Origin: Neolewinella xylanilytica
Lineage (GTDB): Bacteria > Bacteroidota > Bacteroidia > Chitinophagales > Saprospiraceae
Length of the DNA stretch: 64,000 bases
NCBI RefSeq assembly: GCF_002934605.1
Contig: NZ_PTJC01000005.1
Location: 1,240,001-1,304,000, forward strand
Reading direction: 5' to 3'
Part shown: positions 52,278 to 61,161 of the stretch, in pieces
How the letters are laid out: each line of letters opens with the position of its first letter
Position numbering within the stretch: position 1 is the stretch's first letter
The notes under the pieces: model-generated
The model's input: only the letters and a program-made list of their open reading frames with translations
The model's database searches: none
What the model was told of the DNA's origin: nothing
Translations under genes and position numbers: made by a program

Positions 52278-54077
52278 TTAATTGATCATGACGATGGCTC
52301 CCTTCACGGTGGTTTGTCCGGAGGCACTGATTTCGGCCGAGGCCTTGCCCTTGAGGGTGGCGCCGATTTCCCCCTCCGCCGCGACGTTGAGTCCGGTGAG
52401 GGTTACGTCGCCTCCCGAACTGTCGGCGCTTACACCGCTGGTTCCCGCCAGTTTGACGGTCTTGTCGGCGGTGGCACTGATCTCGCCGGAACTCTTCAGG
52501 GTGATCCCGTTCGCATCCATGGTGAATGCGTTACCGTGCTGGTCGATCAGGCTGATCGACTTGTCTTCGTCGGAGAGCAGGAGTTTGTTTCCGGCCGGGG
52601 TTTCTAAGCGGAAGATTTCCTTCTCGTCGTCCATCTCCAGGGTGATGCCGCTCCGGGTTTGCAGTCCCTTCAGATTATTCTTGTCGTCGGCTACGGAATA
52701 GGGCGCCTCGCGCTGCGGGTTGTAGAGGCTGCCGAGTACGACAGCCTTGGACGGGTCATCGTTGATGAAGGATACGATCACCTCATCGCCCACTTCGGGA
52801 GAGAAGAAGGCCCCCTTGCCGGTCGTTGCATAAAATGCGGATTGCCGCGCCCACACCACCGTATGCAGCGCCGGAATGGTCACTTGGATGTGCCCTTTGT
52901 TATCGTTGCCTTCGTAGGTGGTCACCACCTGGCCGTTGAAAAGGCCACGAACGGTGGGTAGCACAGTGGTTTGCCCCCGGCCCGGGAGGTCGGGGTGCCG
53001 TTCGCAGAACAGCTCCGGCGACAACCCGAAACCGATCTCCGTACGCCAGACACCTTCCCGTACGGAATGGCGAATCCGGGACGTGATCGTAAGCCCGTCG
53101 AAACGGTCTCCGAAGCCCTCGAGCTCCAGGAGGGTATTCAGTTCAGGCGCACTCGTGCCGAAGCAGGTCACCGACCCGCGAAAGCTGGAAAGCCGGGATC
53201 TGGTGAGGAGGGCCTCGGCGACCCCCGTCAGTACCGTTTTATCGGTCGACCCGGTGGTCTCCAGCAGGCGTTCGCGGTCACCGAGCATCCCGGCGATCTT
53301 GGTCGGGGATAGATTGCCTAGCACCTGCGCCCCGGCGCCCGATTTGCTGGTTTCCACGTAGTCCTGGGTGGTAAAATCCCAGTCACGGGCGACGACCGAG
53401 GTATACTGACCTGTCGTATCGAAATCACCCCGAAAGTCGAGAACGTCGGTCGAGAAGTTCAGGGAGAGCCGCGCGGAGCCGCCGTCAACCGGCTTGGCGA
53501 TGGCCACCTTCCCGTCGGTATTACTGACGACCATGCCGTTTCCCTCGGCTCGGGTGACGAGAAAGTCCCAGTCGGAGAGCGCATACTGTAGCAGTTGTCG
53601 GTGCTGGTACGGCGTGGTTTCCACGGTAGCGTCCAGACCCGCCGCGGAGAGAATTTCCTTCATGGCCGCACTGTCCGAAGTGTCGGTGAAGCTTTTCCGC
53701 TTAGGGATGCCGGTGAGGGCAATCGCCTTATCCTGGCAGCGCAGCATTAGGGTAGGTCGACCCTCCCCGCTGGCCCGCAGCGACTGACCGACGATGATGC
53801 CCGAAAAGATAGATGCCTCCGTCTCCGTGTATCCCATTTGCAGCTCAACCGCCGCGCCGGGGAGAAAAGCCGGGTCCGTGAGCTCCTCGAAAGCCGCGCT
53901 GTCGGAATCCGCGCGGGGTAGTAACAGGGTCAAGGTAGCCTTGCTGATTTGATTGATCTCCCGGTCCACCTCCAGGGAAAGCAGGTCGTAGGTATCGCGG
54001 AGGGGCCTGCCGTCGAGGAGCACCGTTATGGTGAGAATTTGACCGGACCGGGCGTCATTGGATAGTTTCACCGGCAT
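52278..54077 (-). CDS. VgrG-like central spike (Pvc8-like)
   Basis: A 599-residue spike protein with gp27-like N-terminal domains, a Gp5/OB-fold segment (TTYEGNDNKGHIQVTIPA, FFSPEVGDEVIVSFINDDPSKAVVLGSLYN) and a C-terminal beta-helix with repeated hydrophobic steps (SGEISATADKTVKLAG, GEIGATLKGKASAEISAS). No extra effector domain is attached. Its start overlaps the LysM adaptor gene by 23 bp (54055-54077), implying coupled translation. Confidence 0.95.
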   Translation of the reverse strand: MPVKLSNDARSGQILTITVLLDGRPLRDTYDLLSLEVDREINQISKATLTLLLPRADSDSAAFEELTDPAFLPGAAVELQMGYTETEASIFSGIIVGQSLRASGEGRPTLMLRCQDKAIALTGIPKRKSFTDTSDSAAMKEILSAAGLDATVETTPYQHRQLLQYALSDWDFLVTRAEGNGMVVSNTDGKVAIAKPVDGGSARLSLNFSTDVLDFRGDFDTTGQYTSVVARDWDFTTQDYVETSKSGAGAQVLGNLSPTKIAGMLGDRERLLETTGSTDKTVLTGVAEALLTRSRLSSFRGSVTCFGTSAPELNTLLELEGFGDRFDGLTITSRIRHSVREGVWRTEIGFGLSPELFCERHPDLPGRGQTTVLPTVRGLFNGQVVTTYEGNDNKGHIQVTIPALHTVVWARQSAFYATTGKGAFFSPEVGDEVIVSFINDDPSKAVVLGSLYNPQREAPYSVADDKNNLKGLQTRSGITLEMDDEKEIFRLETPAGNKLLLSDEDKSISLIDQHGNAFTMDANGITLKSSGEISATADKTVKLAGTSGVSADSSGGDVTLTGLNVAAEGEIGATLKGKASAEISASGQTTVKGAIVMIN

Positions 54078-54771
54078 CCAGTTGAAGGGGTGGGAAAAGG
54101 ATTTCCTGGCCCGGCCGCAGGGCCATGACGTTGCGGAGGCCGTTGACGCGGGCCACCTGGATGTAGAAATCGGGCTTCCCGTAGATGCGGTTGCACATCA
54201 GGGGCAGGGTGTCGCCGGCTTTTGCGATGCGGATGTGGGAAAGATCGGGGGAGTTTTTTCGCCGCAGGCTGGAGCGGGTAGCCGCGTCGATGTACTGGGT
54301 AAAGGTGGCCGTCGCCCTGGCGCGAAGGGGCTTGCCGCTGCGGTCGAATAGCTGGTAGTCGATGGACAGATCGGTGAGTTGACCCTTGAACAGCAGGCCG
54401 CTCGCCCCGCCCCATTCCAGCTTGACGAAGTTGATGGAGTGGATGTCTCCGTTGTACAGCAGGACGTACTTCCGCAGCTTTTCGATCTGGGTGGGTACAT
54501 CGGGCCCGGGGATCACCCCCGTGCCGTCGAACCAGATATCGAGAGCAAAGCTTTCCGGGGGCGGGTCCACCACCCGCTGTTCGACGAGTTGACCGTTGGC
54601 CAGTTTCGTTTCGGCCGGGCCCAGGGAAAGCGGGCGGTATTTCCGTTTGTAGCTACTGGGGTTGACGGTGAGTTCGAGGGGGGCTTTGAGACCGTCGACC
54701 AAGGAGGTAAAGGTCGCGTCCTTGTAGGCCCAGATGCGAAGTTTACGGTCGGCTTTGGATGAGGTGGGCAT
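54055..54771 (-). CDS. eCIS LysM adaptor/tube-initiation protein (Pvc7-like)
   Basis: A 238-residue protein with the CIS 'tube adaptor' N-terminal domain (LRIWAYKDATFTSLVDG, FALDIWFDGTGVIPG) and a C-terminal LysM module (KAGDTLPLMCNRIYGKPDF, YIQVARVNGLRN, RPGQEILFPPL). It connects the inner tube to the spike. It is co-directional with and overlaps the VgrG gene. Confidence 0.92.
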   Translation of the reverse strand: MPTSSKADRKLRIWAYKDATFTSLVDGLKAPLELTVNPSSYKRKYRPLSLGPAETKLANGQLVEQRVVDPPPESFALDIWFDGTGVIPGPDVPTQIEKLRKYVLLYNGDIHSINFVKLEWGGASGLLFKGQLTDLSIDYQLFDRSGKPLRARATATFTQYIDAATRSSLRRKNSPDLSHIRIAKAGDTLPLMCNRIYGKPDFYIQVARVNGLRNVMALRPGQEILFPPLQLDAGETIQ

Positions 54772-54783
54772 AGCTTTCGTGTC

Positions 54784-55020
54784 TTATCTTAAGCGGCGCT
54801 CCTCCTCGAGCAGGCGGTGTATGTTCCGCATACATTCATCAATCACTTGCCGGCGAAACCCCTTTAGCATGGCGCCGTTGTCATTGCTTACCAGCTGGAT
54901 GATCTCCCGGCGAAGTTCGTCGACGTCGCTCGGGGTGAGTAGCGTATTCTCCTCCGTGGTACCGGTTGTTGTCGGCTGGAGGCTTGCCTGAATGACCAGT
55001 TCCTTGATTTCAACGGGCAT
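54784..55020 (-). CDS. DUF5908 small eCIS protein (Pvc6-like)
   Basis: A 78-residue protein beginning MPVEIKELVIQASL, the hallmark of DUF5908, with a charged C-terminal helix. Small proteins of this kind are found at this position between the tube and LysM genes in Bacteroidota eCIS loci; their role is not defined. Confidence 0.8.
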   Translation of the reverse strand: MPVEIKELVIQASLQPTTTGTTEENTLLTPSDVDELRREIIQLVSNDNGAMLKGFRRQVIDECMRNIHRLLEEERRLR

Positions 55021-55029
55021 GGGATCGGG

Positions 55030-55566
55030 TTAGCTGGGGGAGGAATGCGGGTAAGACTTAGCGGCGGGCTGGTGGTCGACGTCGAAGTAGCCGTAGGCAA
55101 AGGAGATGGTCTCGATCACCAGTTCACTGCGCTGGGCGGTCAGCCCCGACAACTCCCACTTTACGGGATAGGCATTCGTGAAAATCCAGCTGACGAGCGA
55201 TTCTCTGGCCTGATTCCGTTGCCCGCCGCCCGCGTCGAGAAGGGAAACTTTGAGCAGCTTCGGTTTGATCGCTTTGGCCATGCCGCCCTGCAGGGTAGCG
55301 ATGCACCAATCGGCCAGGGAGGAGGAGCGGAGGACGAGGCCCCGTTTCAGGACCAGGTTGTCGTAGGTCGTGCCGGCCGGGACTTTGTGCGCGAAGCGGT
55401 TTTGCCCCCCTTCGGAGATGGATGTCACCTCCATGGTCACGTTGATGCCCGATACTTCCTGGAAGCTGGCGTCGATGGGGGGGAAGGGCGATTCTCCTTC
55501 GCCGAGGATCTCGACGGAGTAGAAAAACCCTACCGGTGGCTGGTAATTGGCGGTGCCCGGTTTCAT
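55030..55566 (-). CDS. Second eCIS tube protein (Pvc5-like tube initiator)
   Basis: A 178-residue tail-tube-fold protein starting MKPGTANYQPPVGFFYSVEI, with DASFQEVSGINVTMEV and a long beta hairpin like the main tube protein. It is longer and diverged, as expected for the initiator layer between the tube and the LysM adaptor. It is 9 bp after the main tube gene's stop. Confidence 0.85.
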   Translation of the reverse strand: MKPGTANYQPPVGFFYSVEILGEGESPFPPIDASFQEVSGINVTMEVTSISEGGQNRFAHKVPAGTTYDNLVLKRGLVLRSSSLADWCIATLQGGMAKAIKPKLLKVSLLDAGGGQRNQARESLVSWIFTNAYPVKWELSGLTAQRSELVIETISFAYGYFDVDHQPAAKSYPHSSPS

Positions 55567-55575
55567 GCGATCGGT

Positions 55576-56031
55576 TTAAACTTTGGCGAAGGTGAGCCCC
55601 TCGTGCGCCAGTACGATCTCCTCCACGGCGACCTCGCTGTTCTGGGCGTTCAGGTCGGTGCCGGAAACCTTCATCGGCCAGGCGTTTTTGAGCGTCCAGG
55701 TGAAAAGCGGGTCGTGTTCCTCGTTGAGCAGGGAGATGGTGACGGTGGACCGGATGATGGTATTCATCTTCACCTTCATGAAGTAGTCGAAGAGACTCGT
55801 ATCGCTGAGGAACATCCCCTTTTTGAGGGTGACGTCCGACGATTTGCGGAGCCCCGGCATCTTGATGGTCGAGAAGTCGATGCTGTCGCCGGAGCGGTAT
55901 TCCATCATGTCGTATTCCGTGTCCAGGCCGGATACTTCCTGAAACGACACCTGCTCGTCGAGTCCGTCGATGGTGACCTGAAAGTGAAATTTGGGTACGG
56001 GCCAGGGGTTTTCCTGTTTTTCGCCTGCCAT
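55576..56031 (-). CDS. eCIS inner tube protein (Pvc1-like)
   Basis: A 151-residue phage-tube/Hcp-fold protein: WPVPKFHFQVTIDGLDEQVS, FQEVSGLDTEYDMMEYRSGD and KMPGLRKSSDVTLKKGMF are diagnostic. It polymerises into the tube that carries cargo. It sits directly downstream of the sheath gene. Confidence 0.93.
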   Translation of the reverse strand: MAGEKQENPWPVPKFHFQVTIDGLDEQVSFQEVSGLDTEYDMMEYRSGDSIDFSTIKMPGLRKSSDVTLKKGMFLSDTSLFDYFMKVKMNTIIRSTVTISLLNEEHDPLFTWTLKNAWPMKVSGTDLNAQNSEVAVEEIVLAHEGLTFAKV

Positions 56032-56077
56032 GGGAGAGGGTATTTATGCGTGATGGAGGAAAGAGGTAAGCGGGTGC

Positions 56078-57721
56078 TTAGGATTGCTGCATTTTTTGCT
56101 CGAAGGTGATGACGATGAATTCGGCGGGCCGGGTAACGGCGAGCTTGACGCTCATCCGGAGGTATCCGTCCAGGATGTCCACCGGGGTCATGGTCACGCC
56201 CAGGCCGATATTTACCTGGAAAGCATCGGCGGCCGTGGATCCGGCGAGCGCTCCGGATTGCCATACGTTCGTGAGGAAGTTCACCACCACGGCCTTTAAG
56301 TTTACCCAGGTGGAGGAGGTATTGGGCTCGAAGACGTAGGGTTCGGCGGCGTATTTGATGGACTGCTCCACGAAGATCACCGTGCGCCGGACGCTGATGT
56401 ACCGCCAGTCCATGCTGTTGCCATCCAGGGTGCGGGCACCCCACACGAGCGTTCCTTTTCCGGGAAAGCTGCGGATGGCGTTGACGGCCTTGCCGTTGAT
56501 GGGGATGTTGAGGTCCTCCTGCTGGTCGCTGCTGATCGTGACGGCCGGATCAATGACGGATCCCACACTTACGTTAGCGGGAGACTGGTGCACGCCAACG
56601 GTGTTATCCACCATCGAGTAGATTCCCGCCATCGCCGCGCTGGGTGGCAGCAGGTTCAGCTCCCGGCGGATGTCCCGCAGTACGGATTTGAACATGGGGC
56701 TTACCGCCACGAGCCCTTGGTTGGCGGTTTTTAGTTTTTCCTCGTCCGCCACCATGCTAGGCAATTCTTTGAACAGTTCCTCCTTCACCTTCTTGGCGAA
56801 ATCGGGCTTGGCCAGTCCGTTGTAGACGTCTTGGTTAAGCGCCCGGTCGAGCAGGGAGAGGAGGCTGGTGACCGGTACGTCGATGAAATTCGTTTTGAAG
56901 TCATCGCGCTTTTCGATTTCGCCCTTTTCCGTAAAGGTGCCATCCGGAAATTCCCGGACATCCCCCACCGCGCCGATATTGGTGATGTTGCGGAGGCTAA
57001 CGGCATCGGCCGAAACCGCCAGCGTATTGAGGTAGGGGAAGTAGGCCGCGCCCCACTGCAAATTATTCGAGCCGATGGTGCCGCGGTACCGGTCAATGTC
57101 ATCCTGCATGTTGTAATCCGGATCCTGGTATGCGGCCCGGTTCATCCATACGTCCGTGATGGCGAAGCGGCTGCGCATATCCGTGCCGCAGTGTTTCAGC
57201 ACCGCTGCGTACAGGCTGTTCATGGCGGTGACCATAGCCGTTTCCTGTCCGGCATCGACTTTGACCGTGGTGGCTTCGGGAATGACCACCATGGTGGGTT
57301 CCATTTCCTTGAGCAGGGGATCTATCCCTTTTTGTAGTGTTTCTAGTTTGACCGCCCCCCCATCATCGGTGTATCCTCCTACGGACACGATGTAGCAGTC
57401 GGAACCCCCGTTGGAGAAGAACATTTTCATCTGCGCGTACAGGGTAAAGTAGCTTTCCCTGATCTCCACGGTGTAGGGGATCGTCGGATTTGGGGAATCG
57501 CCCAGCTCCACCTTCGTAGTCGGCGCGCCCCCGAAGAACTGCAGATATTCCCCGAAGGAGGAGATTTTGGTTGGCTTCAGCAGCAGGGATTGCTTGCTCC
57601 GCTCCGCCCGCTCCGTATACCCGATAAAGGCGGGTACCGCCGTAGCGACCGGCACCGCGGAGCTGGGGAAGGCGCTTCTTTCTTCAATGTAGACCCCCGG
57701 GGTCTGATAAACTCTGGCCAT
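56078..57721 (-). CDS. Contractile sheath protein
   Basis: A 547-residue sheath subunit. The N-terminus MARVYQTPGVYIEERSAF and the C-terminus (RRTVIFVEQSIKYAAEPYVFEPN, MRMSVKLAVTRPAEFIVITF-type) are the standard sheath ends used in handshake contacts. Only one sheath gene is present in the window, unlike the several in Photorhabdus cassettes, which is usual for simpler Bacteroidota systems. Confidence 0.93.
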   Translation of the reverse strand: MARVYQTPGVYIEERSAFPSSAVPVATAVPAFIGYTERAERSKQSLLLKPTKISSFGEYLQFFGGAPTTKVELGDSPNPTIPYTVEIRESYFTLYAQMKMFFSNGGSDCYIVSVGGYTDDGGAVKLETLQKGIDPLLKEMEPTMVVIPEATTVKVDAGQETAMVTAMNSLYAAVLKHCGTDMRSRFAITDVWMNRAAYQDPDYNMQDDIDRYRGTIGSNNLQWGAAYFPYLNTLAVSADAVSLRNITNIGAVGDVREFPDGTFTEKGEIEKRDDFKTNFIDVPVTSLLSLLDRALNQDVYNGLAKPDFAKKVKEELFKELPSMVADEEKLKTANQGLVAVSPMFKSVLRDIRRELNLLPPSAAMAGIYSMVDNTVGVHQSPANVSVGSVIDPAVTISSDQQEDLNIPINGKAVNAIRSFPGKGTLVWGARTLDGNSMDWRYISVRRTVIFVEQSIKYAAEPYVFEPNTSSTWVNLKAVVVNFLTNVWQSGALAGSTAADAFQVNIGLGVTMTPVDILDGYLRMSVKLAVTRPAEFIVITFEQKMQQS

Positions 57722-57756
57722 AGGTTGGTGGATTTAATAGCAAATGGGAGGAAGTA

Positions 57757-58776
57757 TCACAGGTAGATGAAGAGGTCGGAGAAATAGGTCTCCTTTCCGG
57801 GGTCGGGAATGATCCGGGATGGGCCGGCGGATGGCAGCGGCAGGGTCATGGTTTCGGTTCCCGACCCGGAAGTGGCCGATCGGTTCAACTGGAATTGCCG
57901 CTCGGGGCGTTGACGCAGGGCGACCGGCGTATCCGCTACCAATTCCACGGCTTCCTGGCCGTTGGCCAGGCGGCGGGTTTCGGGCGCCTCCACGAAAGCG
58001 ACGGCGGAGGCACCGGCGGGTGGCGATGCTTCCTTGATGCTAAAGGTGACCGTTTCCGATTCTTCGGTCGCCGAATCCACCACGAGGTACCGCCACCGGG
58101 TGGACCGGGCGGCAAACGACAGGGTCAGGTCGGTCACGGCGGTGGGGTGGGTCTCCATTGAAACCAGGCACTGTAGGAGTCCGATCGCCCCGGGGGGTAA
58201 GGAGTGGCTACCGCCTATGAAGGTCAGGTAGGGGGTTCCGGCTTGGAAAAGGATGTAGCGCCCGGGCGCCGATTGGCTCAGGTCGATCCGTACGCTTTCG
58301 TCCTCCGTCCCCAGTATCGTGCCCTCGTCGTGGGCGTTGCCGGCTGCATCGCGCAGCGTGAGCTCGTCGGGCGAAAGGTCGGGTAGCAGGAAGGAGGGGG
58401 GGAAGACGGGGTGCCGGTTGGACGCCGCCGGGCTCAATTCACCATTCACTGTTTCCCAGCTACTGAAATAGTAGCCCGACGCGGCAGGATCGTCGATGGG
58501 CAAATCGGTGTAGTTGGAGAACAGCGGGTCGCCGGAGCGCAGGAGGAACGTGAGCAGTACCGAAACGGGGGGATCCATAAGCGGTGGTGTCCGATTACCG
58601 GTGGTTCCGTAGTAGAGGGTGTACCCGTAATCCCGCCGGTGCCAGCGGAGTTGATAGTGGCGCAGCAGACCCTCGGTGGGTCCGAAGGGAACGACTTCGA
58701 TGGCCGGGTTTACCCCCGTAGTAAAGTACGGATGGTGGAGGTAGATATTCAGCAGCGGCGAGAAGGCGATCTCCAT
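57757..58776 (-). CDS. eCIS-linked protein of unknown function, possible cap adaptor
   Basis: A 339-residue protein starting MEIAFSPLLNIYLHHPYFTT, beta-rich throughout, with no recognised family and no export signal. It starts 7 bp after the DUF4255 cap gene and precedes the sheath, so it belongs to the operon. A cap adaptor has been described in Algoriphagus eCIS and an adaptor role is possible here by position only. Another possibility is an assembly or tube-terminal factor. Confidence 0.5.
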   Translation of the reverse strand: MEIAFSPLLNIYLHHPYFTTGVNPAIEVVPFGPTEGLLRHYQLRWHRRDYGYTLYYGTTGNRTPPLMDPPVSVLLTFLLRSGDPLFSNYTDLPIDDPAASGYYFSSWETVNGELSPAASNRHPVFPPSFLLPDLSPDELTLRDAAGNAHDEGTILGTEDESVRIDLSQSAPGRYILFQAGTPYLTFIGGSHSLPPGAIGLLQCLVSMETHPTAVTDLTLSFAARSTRWRYLVVDSATEESETVTFSIKEASPPAGASAVAFVEAPETRRLANGQEAVELVADTPVALRQRPERQFQLNRSATSGSGTETMTLPLPSAGPSRIIPDPGKETYFSDLFIYL

Positions 58777-58783
58777 ACGGCGG

Positions 58784-59356
58784 TCAGTCTTGGGGCGTTG
58801 GGCTTAGTCCGGTAGTGACGCCCACGCCGCGTACCTCGCTGATCTCTTCCAGCACCCGATCGTGTTGAATGGGTACCGTCCGGATGCGGATGCATAGAGA
58901 CGGGACCAACTTTGCCCCGATGGCGCCCCAAAGTTCGTTCAGTTCCCGCTGCTCCTGATTCTCGATTTCAACGGTGAGCTTATCGATGCCCGCCGGAAAG
59001 TCGGGGGTGTTATTCGGAGTGAAGACCTGCTTGTTCTGGAAGTAGCCGACCAACAGATCCAGGAACTTTAGCGCTTCCGGGTAGTTTCCCGGAAAATTGG
59101 CGGATAGCAATAGCCGCAAATTCAGGCAGATGGGTGGATTCACCTTCGCGCCGGCCCGCGGCGGCCGGTTGAGATTGTGCTTGTCTTGCTCTAGCCCCGT
59201 CAGCGTACACACGATCCGGTTTTCGATGCCCGTGGCGGGATTGCCGTCCAGATCCACCAGGCCCGATAAGGCCGCCAGGGTGCGCGCTTCGCTGATCGAC
59301 CGTTGCAGGTGCCGATTGAGGTCTTCCACCAATGCGGTTAATACGGTGTAAATCAT
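58784..59356 (-). CDS. DUF4255 tube/sheath terminator cap (Pvc16-like)
   Basis: A 190-residue protein with DUF4255 hallmarks: MIYTVLTALVEDLNRHLQR, IVCTLTGLEQDKHNLNR, LRLLLSANFPGNYPEALKFL and NELWGAIGAKLVPSLCIRIR. Pvc16 proteins end the growing tube and sheath. It is the first gene of the operon, and a promoter candidate lies 50 bases upstream. Confidence 0.92.
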   Translation of the reverse strand: MIYTVLTALVEDLNRHLQRSISEARTLAALSGLVDLDGNPATGIENRIVCTLTGLEQDKHNLNRPPRAGAKVNPPICLNLRLLLSANFPGNYPEALKFLDLLVGYFQNKQVFTPNNTPDFPAGIDKLTVEIENQEQRELNELWGAIGAKLVPSLCIRIRTVPIQHDRVLEEISEVRGVGVTTGLSPTPQD

Positions 59357-59405
59357 TTACTGAGGTTGGGATACTAGAGTAGTGTTCTGACGATGCCGTC
59401 AGTTA

Positions 59406-59432
59406 CGAAATAATTATATAGGGGTATGACAA
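59406..59432 (-). promoter_or_regulatory. Candidate promoter of the eCIS operon
   Basis: On the minus strand, TTG (59432-59430) is followed after 17 bases by TATTTCG (59412-59406), a partial TTG / TAnnTTTG pair. The spacer between the eCIS and the small membrane gene is strongly AT-rich. No other promoter is apparent inside the tightly packed operon. Confidence 0.35.
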
Positions 59433-59529
59433 CCCTAAAAGGGCGGGCCGAAAAAAGGGAGTGAATGTTTTAACATAAGTAATATAGGAGAAAATATTTA
59501 ATTCTGTCCTGTATCACGTTATTTATCTT

Positions 59530-59769
59530 TTATGCCGGGATGGCTACTTGTTTGATCGCCATCATCACCAACCGGAAAAGGTAAACGCCAATGAAGCAGA
59601 CGGCATAAGCGATAACGAACAGCTCCGTCACGAATACTTTTTCGTCGGGGCTGTAAGCGGGGGCGGGCGATACGAGATCCACCGCGGACAGCCAAATAAA
59701 GGCGAGGGGGAAAGCCAGCACCAGCGTAGCCAGCAACCAGACAAATTCACGGGCGATAAATGCTTTCAT
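59530..59769 (-). CDS. Small two-helix membrane protein
   Basis: Seventy-nine residues with two hydrophobic helices (WLLATLVLAFPLAFIWLSAV near 11-30 and VIAYAVCFIGVYLFRLVMMA near 52-72). No family is recognised. Codon use and the start KAFIAREFVW look natural. It lies upstream of the eCIS operon on the same strand but 170 bp away with an AT-rich spacer; a link is not evident. Confidence 0.6.
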   Translation of the reverse strand: MKAFIAREFVWLLATLVLAFPLAFIWLSAVDLVSPAPAYSPDEKVFVTELFVIAYAVCFIGVYLFRLVMMAIKQVAIPA

Positions 59770-60079
59770 ATAGGCTGGCGTAGTATTTCTCTAATCCGTC
59801 CGATCGGTGTCCTGAGGTGGAGTAAAATCCGGAATATCAGCAATACCGGCTATGGCAATCCCGTATTTGAGAAAGCATTCATACCGTCTATCTTAATATA
59901 CGGGATAATCGCGATTGATCGAATAAGACACCCTGCAATCGCGCCCGGTCGGTATCTTGTTTATTAGATCCGTACTTCTGACCGTTACCCATAGGATTCA
60001 GCCCGCCACCATCACTATTCGATGGGCGAAATGAATAAGAATGCCGTACACGGTACCGGGAGGGTGAAAGCCGGGGGGG
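59770..60079. other. AT-richer spacer without a gene
   Basis: About 310 bp with no supported coding region. TATCTTG-like boxes occur on the plus strand near 59955 but no gene follows them, so they may be chance or belong to an unannotated small RNA. The stretch separates the small membrane gene from the SDR. Confidence 0.4.
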
Positions 60080-60874
60080 CTATACGATAAAGTTCACCAC
60101 CCCGCCGTCTACCCGCAGCGCGGCCCCGTTGGTCGCAGAGGAGAGGGGGCTTGCCACGTAAGCCACCATATTCGCCACTTCCTCCGGCTCCGCCCAGCGG
60201 TGAATCAGGGAGGTGGGGCGTTTTTCGTCGATGAAGTCCGCTTTGACCCGGTCGAGCGATTTGCCATTTTCCCTGGCCTGTTTTTCGAGCGAGGCTTCGT
60301 TGGCGCGACTCAGGGTCGGGCCGGGGAGCACCGAATTAACCGTCACCTTGGTCCCCTTGGTGAGGCGGGCCAGTCCGCGCGACAGGGCCAACTGGGCCGT
60401 TTTGCTCACCCCGTAGTGGATCATTTCCGTGGGGATGTTCTCGCCCGACTCACTGGAAATGAAGATGATGCGGCCCGCGTTTTTCTTCAACATCCGCGGG
60501 AGGTAGTGGCGGGCCAGGCGAACCCCACTCATCACGTTCACGTCGAAGGTCGTAAACCACTGCTCGTCGGTGATTTCGGCGAAGGCCACCTCGCCGAAAA
60601 TGCCGACGTTATTGATCAGGATGTCGACTTCCGGTAATTCGGCGAGTAGGTTGTCGATGTCCGTAGGTTTGGAAAAGTCGGCGGCAATGCCCCGCACCCT
60701 GGAATTCCCGGTTTTCTCCCGGAGTGCGGCGGCAGCCGCTTTGACGTCCGCCGGCTTGCGGCCATTGACGATCACTTCGGCCCCTTCGGCAGCGAGCAGG
60801 TGGGCAATGGCGGCACCGATCCCCGCCGTCGATCCGGTGACCAGGGCTACTTTTCCGTTCAACTGTAAGTCCAT
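60080..60874 (-). CDS. Short-chain dehydrogenase/reductase
   Basis: A 264-residue classical SDR with TGSTAGIG (13-20), NNVG in place of the usual NNAG, Ser near 140 and YGVSK (Tyr154, Lys158). The C-terminal GAALRVDGGVVNFIV is typical of the family. It reduces a carbonyl or oxidises an alcohol; the substrate is unknown. It is divergent from the PepSY gene. Confidence 0.88.
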   Translation of the reverse strand: MDLQLNGKVALVTGSTAGIGAAIAHLLAAEGAEVIVNGRKPADVKAAAAALREKTGNSRVRGIAADFSKPTDIDNLLAELPEVDILINNVGIFGEVAFAEITDEQWFTTFDVNVMSGVRLARHYLPRMLKKNAGRIIFISSESGENIPTEMIHYGVSKTAQLALSRGLARLTKGTKVTVNSVLPGPTLSRANEASLEKQARENGKSLDRVKADFIDEKRPTSLIHRWAEPEEVANMVAYVASPLSSATNGAALRVDGGVVNFIV

Positions 60875-61002
60875 CTTCGATAGGTTTCCCTCACAACCAC
60901 CCCCGTGGCGGGAGGTTGTCCCTAACCGCCAGCCTCCGGATCAAATAATCAGAAAAGGCCCGGCAAACTTTTGATTTGCAGGGTACCGGTGTACTTTTGT
61001 CG

Positions 61003-61025
61003 TTATCTATAGTTAGTCTAGATAA
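61003..61025. promoter_or_regulatory. Palindromic operator candidate upstream of the PepSY gene
   Basis: TTATCTA at 61003-61009 is inverted exactly as TAGATAA at 61019-61025 with a 9-base centre. The site lies in the divergent region between the SDR and the PepSY protein and overlaps the likely promoter (ACTTTTG at about 60993). An iron-responsive (DtxR/IdeR-like) repressor would fit the neighbour, but no binding consensus is proven. Confidence 0.35.
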
Positions 61026-61161
61026 AGATGTTGGCCGATCCACGTGGTTCTACGCTTTCCTTTCCTACCGGATTTGCCCGCCCGGTCCGACCCTTCGCAG
61101 TCCGCCGCAGATCGGGTGCCCCGGCGCCCACCCCAACGATTGTACCCTAACAAAATTCCCC

